NCBI GenBank assembly: GCA_947259675.1
Contig: CAMYNE010000019.1
Coordinates: 1 to 11,652, forward strand
Source: an uncultured Pirellulaceae bacterium
GTDB taxonomy: Bacteria > Planctomycetota > Planctomycetia > Pirellulales > Pirellulaceae
DNA length: 11,652 bases
Direction of reading: 5' to 3'
Part shown: piece by piece, positions 7,728 to 11,652 of the stretch
Layout: every line of letters starts with the position of its first letter
How positions within the stretch are numbered: position 1 is the first letter of the stretch
Position numbers and translations under genes: made by a program
Notes under the pieces: generated by a model
Told to the model about the DNA's origin: nothing
The model's database searches: none
What the model saw: only the letters and a program-made list of their open reading frames with translations

Positions 7728-9230
7728 CTAACCCGTTTTGCCAGGAATCCTTGCCACCATTCGTAGCGAGGTCGTCAACTCTTCCATTTGCAACCAGGGT
7801 TGCAAGTACGCGATCGCGTTGTAGGCACCCGATTTTCCTTCAACAGGTTTGACCTCGATTTTCGCGGCCTTAAGCGGGAACCGAGCCCGGTCGTCTCCTT
7901 TGGCTGCCTCGCTGACATAATTACCGATCCAATCTTCAAGCGAACTCTGCAGATCGCCTGCTTCCTTGAAGCTACCGATCCAGTCGCGAGCAATCGACTT
8001 GAGATAGTGAGCGAATCGGCTGGACGCCATAATGTACGGCAGGCGGGCCGAAATCTGTGCGTTTTCAGACGCTTCTTTACCGCCTTTACCTTGATAGGCC
8101 TTGGCTTTTTGAGCTGATTCGCCACCGATAAACACGGCGTGATCGGCATTCTTGTGGTGAACCAACGGCAACAGACCACATTTTCCAAGTTCAGCTTCCA
8201 GTCGGTCTCCAATGCCAATTTCCGTTGGGCATTGCAAATCCAAAGCACCATCATCGTTTTTGAAGATGTAGGCCGGCAACCCTTCGACTTTTCCACCGGC
8301 TTGAACGCCGCGAATTGCCGTGCAAAAACCGGTCTGTGAATACGAATTGGTGAGTCGTTCTGCCATCACGTAGGCAGTGCTCATCCAACAAAACTGGTTA
8401 GGGTCAGCGGTGCTGGGCTTGCCATCTTTGCCAAGTGGCAATTCCTGGAAGTTCATGATCCGTTCGTCGACACTTTTACCACCTTCACCCCAAGGTAATC
8501 TAGCCAACGTGCGAGGCATGGTCAGACAAACGTAACGAGAATCTTCACTATCTCGGAATCCTCGCCATTGTGCGTATTCAACACCGTCGAAGATATCGAG
8601 AAGATTACCCTTTCGATCGACTCGAGCGAGATCTTCCCACCGATCCAATTGAAGTAAGTCGGGAGACGGCGTAGTCAAGAACGGGCAAAAGGCCGAGGCT
8701 GACACGTGTGACACCTGCTCCAATAGCTTAATGTCCTCCGGATTATTTCCAAATTCAAAATCGCCCACTACGGCGCCGAACGGTTGACCGCCCAAACGAT
8801 CAAAGTCGTCGGAATAGAGCTTTTGCCAGGTACAGCTCGATTCAATATCGACCTCAAGATCCTTGTAAAGTTCCTTCTTGCGAATATCAAGGAGTTTGAT
8901 TTTCAGATCCGGACCAGTGAGTGACCGTGAAACGAGATGTTGCACCCCTCGCCAACTGCCTTCCAGTTTTTGGAATTTTTCATGGTGCATGACTTTGGCG
9001 AGTTGTTGAGAAACGGTTTGGTCAATCGCACCGATCATCGACTTAATCGTATGATTGGTCGATTTGTCAAACTGGACGGACACGGAAAGCGCTTGTTCGG
9101 TCAAAGACTGAATCATGTCTTTCGCATAATCGCGTTCAGTTTTCTTGGTGTTTTGAATTGCCAATTCAAGAATACTAACGGTTTCTTCTTGTGCGGCTTC
9201 TGGTGATTTTTCTTGTTCAGCTGAACTCAT
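7728..9230 (-). CDS. tssC: TssC (VipB/ImpC), T6SS contractile sheath large subunit
   Basis: TssC forms the contractile sheath around the Hcp tube together with TssB. The 500-residue length is standard. Landmarks: KLEGSWRGVQHLV (88-100), LDIRKKELYKDLE, the strongly conserved FDRLGGQPFGAVVGDFEF, SASAFCPFLT, MPRTLARLPWG, FAHYLKSIARDWIG and a C-terminal LRMVARIPG sheath strand. This copy is closer to the canonical VipB/ImpC type than its neighbour tssC2. GGAG at 9239-9242, eight bases before the ATG, supports the start. It follows tssB by 47 bp, the usual tssB-tssC pairing, and the two are surely co-transcribed. No broken or missing segment is seen. Confidence 0.97.
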   Translation of the reverse strand: MSSAEQEKSPEAAQEETVSILELAIQNTKKTERDYAKDMIQSLTEQALSVSVQFDKSTNHTIKSMIGAIDQTVSQQLAKVMHHEKFQKLEGSWRGVQHLVSRSLTGPDLKIKLLDIRKKELYKDLEVDIESSCTWQKLYSDDFDRLGGQPFGAVVGDFEFGNNPEDIKLLEQVSHVSASAFCPFLTTPSPDLLQLDRWEDLARVDRKGNLLDIFDGVEYAQWRGFRDSEDSRYVCLTMPRTLARLPWGEGGKSVDERIMNFQELPLGKDGKPSTADPNQFCWMSTAYVMAERLTNSYSQTGFCTAIRGVQAGGKVEGLPAYIFKNDDGALDLQCPTEIGIGDRLEAELGKCGLLPLVHHKNADHAVFIGGESAQKAKAYQGKGGKEASENAQISARLPYIMASSRFAHYLKSIARDWIGSFKEAGDLQSSLEDWIGNYVSEAAKGDDRARFPLKAAKIEVKPVEGKSGAYNAIAYLQPWLQMEELTTSLRMVARIPGKTG

Positions 9231-9277
9231 TAGATTTTCTCCGCTATTTTCAGTTTCCAGATTGCGAGGTTTGGGGT

Positions 9278-9841
9278 CTATTCTTCAGCGCTTTCTTCGC
9301 CGCTACCGGCGTCACCGGCATCAGTACTTTCGGTTGACGCACCACCACCGACACCAAGTTCGGACGAAAGCTTGTTCAAGTCATCCGAATTTTGAAGGAC
9401 CTTGGTAAGCAAGTCTTCCAATTCGGGGCTGCGATCTATTTTGGTAATGAGATCGCGTAGTTTTCCTCGCGTATCCAACAACGACTTAAGCGCCGGAATC
9501 TGTTTGGCAACGTTCGTCGGATCAAAGTCATCCATCGACTCAAATGCAAGCTGAACGGCCAGCTCCGATGAGCCATCGCCCAGTGTATTTTCAACTCTTA
9601 GATCCAGTCCCGGCGTCATTTTGCGAAGGACTTCGTCAAAGTTGTTGCGGTCAATCTGCGTGAACTTTCGATCATCAAGTGATTTCAATTCACTCCTTGG
9701 ATCACCGGAAAAGTCGCCCATCACGCCGACTACAAATGGAAGGTCAACCTTAATCTGTGCGCCGCCCGTTTCAACCTCGTATTTAATGTGAACACGTGGT
9801 TTTCGAAACCGTTCTATCCGATCTTGATGGCTCTCACTCAT
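9278..9841 (-). CDS. tssB: TssB (VipA/ImpB), T6SS contractile sheath small subunit
   Basis: TssB pairs with TssC to form the sheath protomer. The protein is 187 residues. It shows the family N-terminus RVHIKYEVETGGA followed by DLPFVVGVMGDFSG, the block LDDRKFTQIDRNNFDEVL, then LRVENTLGDG and FESMDDFDPTNVAKQIPAL, and a helical region with LLDTRGKLRDLITKID. The last 30 or so residues are rich in Gly, Ala, Ser and Glu and probably flexible. In TagJ-containing systems the TssB N-terminus is the reported TagJ contact; tagJ is in this same cluster. The ribosome site is weak: AAGG about 11 bases before the ATG, with an A-rich tract just upstream. A candidate promoter and a leader hairpin precede the gene. 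Confidence 0.97.
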   Translation of the reverse strand: MSESHQDRIERFRKPRVHIKYEVETGGAQIKVDLPFVVGVMGDFSGDPRSELKSLDDRKFTQIDRNNFDEVLRKMTPGLDLRVENTLGDGSSELAVQLAFESMDDFDPTNVAKQIPALKSLLDTRGKLRDLITKIDRSPELEDLLTKVLQNSDDLNKLSSELGVGGGASTESTDAGDAGSGEESAEE

Positions 9842-9872
9842 ACTTATCTACGCCTTATTTTTTTCTACCCAC

Positions 9873-9902
9873 AGCCTGTCAACGTACTTCGGTCGACAAG
9901 CT
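9873..9902 (-). promoter_or_regulatory. Stem-loop upstream of tssB
   Basis: On the minus strand AGCTTGTCGAC (9902-9892) pairs with GTTGACAGGCT (9883-9873): eleven pairs including two G.U, closing an 8-nt loop. It is followed by an A-rich, not T-rich, tract, so it is not a terminator for this strand. If the candidate promoter upstream is used, the transcript would begin almost exactly at this stem, giving a 5'-terminal hairpin that could stabilise the abundant sheath mRNA. Confidence 0.4.
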
Positions 9903-9910
9903 CGTAGGCT

Positions 9911-9938
9911 ATCATACTGTTAACCTATGTTCAATCAA
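9911..9938 (-). promoter_or_regulatory. Candidate sigma-70-type promoter for tssB
   Basis: Read on the minus strand, TTGATT (9938-9933) and TATGAT (9916-9911) are separated by 16 bp, matching the -35 and -10 consensus at 4/6 and 5/6. It sits in the 149-bp gap after tssA, the widest gap in the cluster, and the predicted start near 9904 is about 60 bases before the tssB ATG. Matches this good occur by chance in AT-rich spacers, so confidence is low to moderate. Confidence 0.35.
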
Positions 9939-9957
9939 TTTGAGACATTTTTGAGAC
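9939..9957 (-). repeat. Tandem 8-bp direct repeat upstream of tssB
   Basis: GTCTCAAA occurs twice on the minus strand (9957-9950 and 9946-9939), 11 bp apart, about one helical turn. The inner copy touches the candidate -35 element. This is the geometry expected of a binding site for a dimeric or paired activator, but no regulator is identified. The repeat is short and could be chance. Confidence 0.4.
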
Positions 9958-9990
9958 CCGGATTTAAGCCGAATCACGCGCTGGGAAAGT

Positions 9991-11061
9991 CTATTCATCA
10001 TCGCTCCCACCGTACCCCTGATTTTCGTCGTTTTCTCTACTCCCCGTAAGACGCAGGATCTGTTGCCGCGCGTCCTCATCGTCAACAACGTCCTGTAGCA
10101 ATTCTTGAAATGACATTCGACCCCACCGGATTGCCTGTTTGAGCGCAAGTGACACCGGCGAATTGGGTTCGTTTTCTCGAAAATACCTACTTAGGGCTTC
10201 GAGTGTTTTAAAAGCCTGTTCGCGATTTTTGATATGACTGTCACCGGTCAGACTTCCAAATTGCCCGTTGCCTCCCATTTGCCCAGCAACCGTCAGTCCC
10301 GTTTCTTCGGGTTCGTCTTCGATGATGACTTGCGGGTAGGTGGCAACGATATCGTCGATGCACGTTTTCAAAGCTTCGCGAACTTTCGCAAACGGTGGCT
10401 TGTCATCACCGCATTTGTCCAGCAAATCGTCGAGCAATTGCCACTCTTCGTTCGCCTTTTTCGCACTCGCATACAATTCACTGATAAACTCGTCAGTGGT
10501 TTCACCAAGTAGAGCCAATCTTTCACCACCGTCGATGGTGTCGATCGTGGCACAGGAAGCCGGCAGGAATTGTCCGGACGCCATTGTGATCGGGGCCAAC
10601 CGAAGTGCGTCGATAAATGCGTCCCGTTTGCTCACGGCGGACAATAATTTTACGGTGTAACCGACCCCGTTTTCCGACGCCGGGTTAGGCTGAAGTTGGT
10701 CCCAATGATCTTCACAAATGCGTCTTATCAATTCAAATCCTTCCGCAAGGCCTTTGAATCCGTGTTGCGCCACAAGGACTTCGGTCAGCCAAACGCAAAT
10801 CCAGAGATCTTTTGATTTCTTGGCCAAATGATTTTGACAATCGCCTACGAACTTGCCCCATTCCGGAGGCTCAGGAGGCGGCGCGCCTTCAAATGGAGGT
10901 CCGTAAAGTCGATAGTTGATGATGTCCTCTTCACGTTGAAAAAGCGCATCTCGTTCGCTTCCGAAATCTCGACGCGCAGCTTCGTATTCGGTCTGTGCAA
11001 CCTCCGACTGTTCAACCTCGACCGGTCGAAGCACATATTCGAAATCAAGAATGTGTTCCAT
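9991..11061 (-). CDS. tssA: TssA (ImpA family), T6SS sheath-assembly protein
   Basis: TssA binds the baseplate and then caps the growing tail to guide Hcp tube and sheath polymerisation. The 356-residue protein has an ImpA-N domain: about residues 75-115 read LAKKSKDLWICVWLTEVL then HGFKGLAEGFELI, with the following DHWDQLQP motif. The C-terminal family segment (about 276-325) includes REQAFKTLEALSRYFREN then EPNSPVSLALKQAIRW. The last 20 residues are polar and acidic, probably disordered. It belongs to the shorter TssA class. GGAG at 11071-11074, nine bases before the ATG, supports the start. It lies 60 bp after the sigma-factor gene on the same strand with no terminator seen between them, and 149 bp before tssB. 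Confidence 0.93.
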   Translation of the reverse strand: MEHILDFEYVLRPVEVEQSEVAQTEYEAARRDFGSERDALFQREEDIINYRLYGPPFEGAPPPEPPEWGKFVGDCQNHLAKKSKDLWICVWLTEVLVAQHGFKGLAEGFELIRRICEDHWDQLQPNPASENGVGYTVKLLSAVSKRDAFIDALRLAPITMASGQFLPASCATIDTIDGGERLALLGETTDEFISELYASAKKANEEWQLLDDLLDKCGDDKPPFAKVREALKTCIDDIVATYPQVIIEDEPEETGLTVAGQMGGNGQFGSLTGDSHIKNREQAFKTLEALSRYFRENEPNSPVSLALKQAIRWGRMSFQELLQDVVDDEDARQQILRLTGSRENDENQGYGGSDDE

Positions 11062-11121
11062 TAAAAACGACTCCGTCTTGTATGTCCTGGCAAAGTTATT
11101 GATTGCGTTGGCTTGTCAGTG

Positions 11122-11652
11122 TTATCTTTCGATAGCGTTCTTCATTCCATTGGCCAATTTCGTAAGCGTTTTGTGGTGCATGCGACTAGCCCAACTCTTT
11201 GAAATTCCCAAACGTTCCGATGCTTCCTGAAGCGTGCGATCCTCAATATAAATTATCGTAATCAATCTCTTTTCGCGGTTCGGTAGCTGTTCAATAAGTG
11301 TACCCAATATTTTCTCTTCTTCACGTCTGGCGACTCGATGGGCTGCAGTTTCATCGTCACTGGCAACCAGATTTTGAGCCGATTCTGGATCCAGCGAACT
11401 GACATTTGGCAACTCATCAGCTGCAACCTTTTCGCTCGATTCATTCGTTTCGTTTGTTTCATCGGCTTCCGCATTCGCTTTTTCCCTCATCAATCGTTTA
11501 TATCGAGAGCGACTCATCCATGATAATTTGGAAACTCCATCGTAAATTGCCCCGTTTACTCGTGGATAGGCAAATGTGGTAAACTCGACACCTCGATTTG
11601 GCTGGTATTTCCTGGCAGCTTCCACAAGTCCGATCATACCGTATCCGATCAG
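11122..11652 (-). CDS. Sigma-70 family factor, FliA/WhiG-like (5' end beyond window)
   Basis: The last 176 residues of an RNA polymerase sigma factor. The frame remains open through the right edge: five codons (LIGYG) precede the first visible ATG at 11637 and continue the conserved region 2 motif, so that ATG is internal. Region 2 is clear (LIGYGMIGLVEAARKY, GVEFTTFAYPRVNGAIYDG, KLSWMSRS, residues 1-49), typical of the FliA/WhiG group. Region 4 is at about 114-166, with LIEQLPNREKRLITIIYIED and a helix-turn-helix around LGISKSWASRMHHKTL. Between them, residues 57-105 are acidic and rich in Glu, Asn, Ser and Ala, with no recognisable region 3. The gene is co-directional with tssA, 60 bp away, suggesting co-transcription or control of the T6SS. 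Its promoters and any anti-sigma partner are not visible. Motility or general stress use is an alternative. Confidence 0.9.
   Translation of the reverse strand: MIGYGMIGLVEAARKYQPNRGVEFTTFAYPRVNGAIYDGVSKLSWMSRSRYKRLMREKANAEADETNETNESSEKVAADELPNVSSLDPESAQNLVASDDETAAHRVARREEEKILGTLIEQLPNREKRLITIIYIEDRTLQEASERLGISKSWASRMHHKTLTKLANGMKNAIER

Noticed and set aside
7775..8296. 173-codon minus-strand frame inside tssC1
   Set aside because: It is an alternative frame within tssC1, whose own frame has all TssC landmarks; composition is shadow-like (Arg/Ser/Pro-rich).
11122..11637. Treating the ATG at 11637 as the start of the sigma factor
   Set aside because: The frame continues to the window edge and the codons before it (LIGYG) complete the conserved region 2 motif, so the gene is truncated by the window and not short.
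1..11652. Mobile elements, CRISPR arrays, tRNA or rRNA genes, attachment sites
   Set aside because: I saw no transposase or integrase frames, no regularly spaced repeats, no tRNA-like cloverleaf or rRNA sequence; the window is almost fully coding on one strand.

Overview
The window is the sheath and baseplate half of a type VI secretion system (T6SS) locus. All ten genes lie on the minus strand, so the locus reads from high to low coordinates. The order is: partial sigma factor, tssA, tssB, tssC (copy 1), tssC (copy 2, ImpD-like), tagJ/impE, tssE, tssF, tssG, and the 5' part of tssH/clpV, which runs off the left edge. From tssA to tssG this is the order of the imp cluster of Rhizobium and Agrobacterium (impA-impB-impC-impD-impE-impF-impG-impH), including the paired TssC paralogues. 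It differs in having a sigma-70 family gene directly upstream and clpV directly after tssG.

Organism: the bacterium is Gram-negative, with base composition near 50% GC by eye. The diverged T6SS proteins and the FliA/WhiG-like sigma factor with a short region 4 would fit a planctomycete or another non-proteobacterial lineage. This is an impression from sequence style; no rRNA or other taxonomic marker is present.

Layout: 11652-11122 is the sigma factor (5' end missing). 11061-9991 is tssA. The 149-bp gap at 9990-9842 carries a candidate promoter with tandem 8-bp repeats and a hairpin. 9841-9278 is tssB and 9230-7728 is tssC1. The 96-bp gap at 7727-7632 carries a GC-rich hairpin. 7631-1749 is the tightly packed run tssC2-tagJ-tssE-tssF-tssG, with gaps of 12 and 3 bp, an ATGA overlap and a short tssF-tssG gap. 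A 93-bp gap with a short direct repeat precedes tssH (1655 to the edge). No stretch longer than 300 bases lacks a gene.

How the genes work together: TssB and TssC build the contractile sheath, TssA primes and caps its assembly, TssE/F/G form baseplate wedges, and ClpV (TssH) disassembles contracted sheath, with TagJ as a sheath/ClpV accessory. The tube protein Hcp, spike VgrG, baseplate TssK, membrane complex TssJ/L/M, FHA/kinase regulators and effectors are not in the window. The least ordinary element is the upstream sigma factor, which appears to lack region 3 and has an acidic low-complexity linker in its place.
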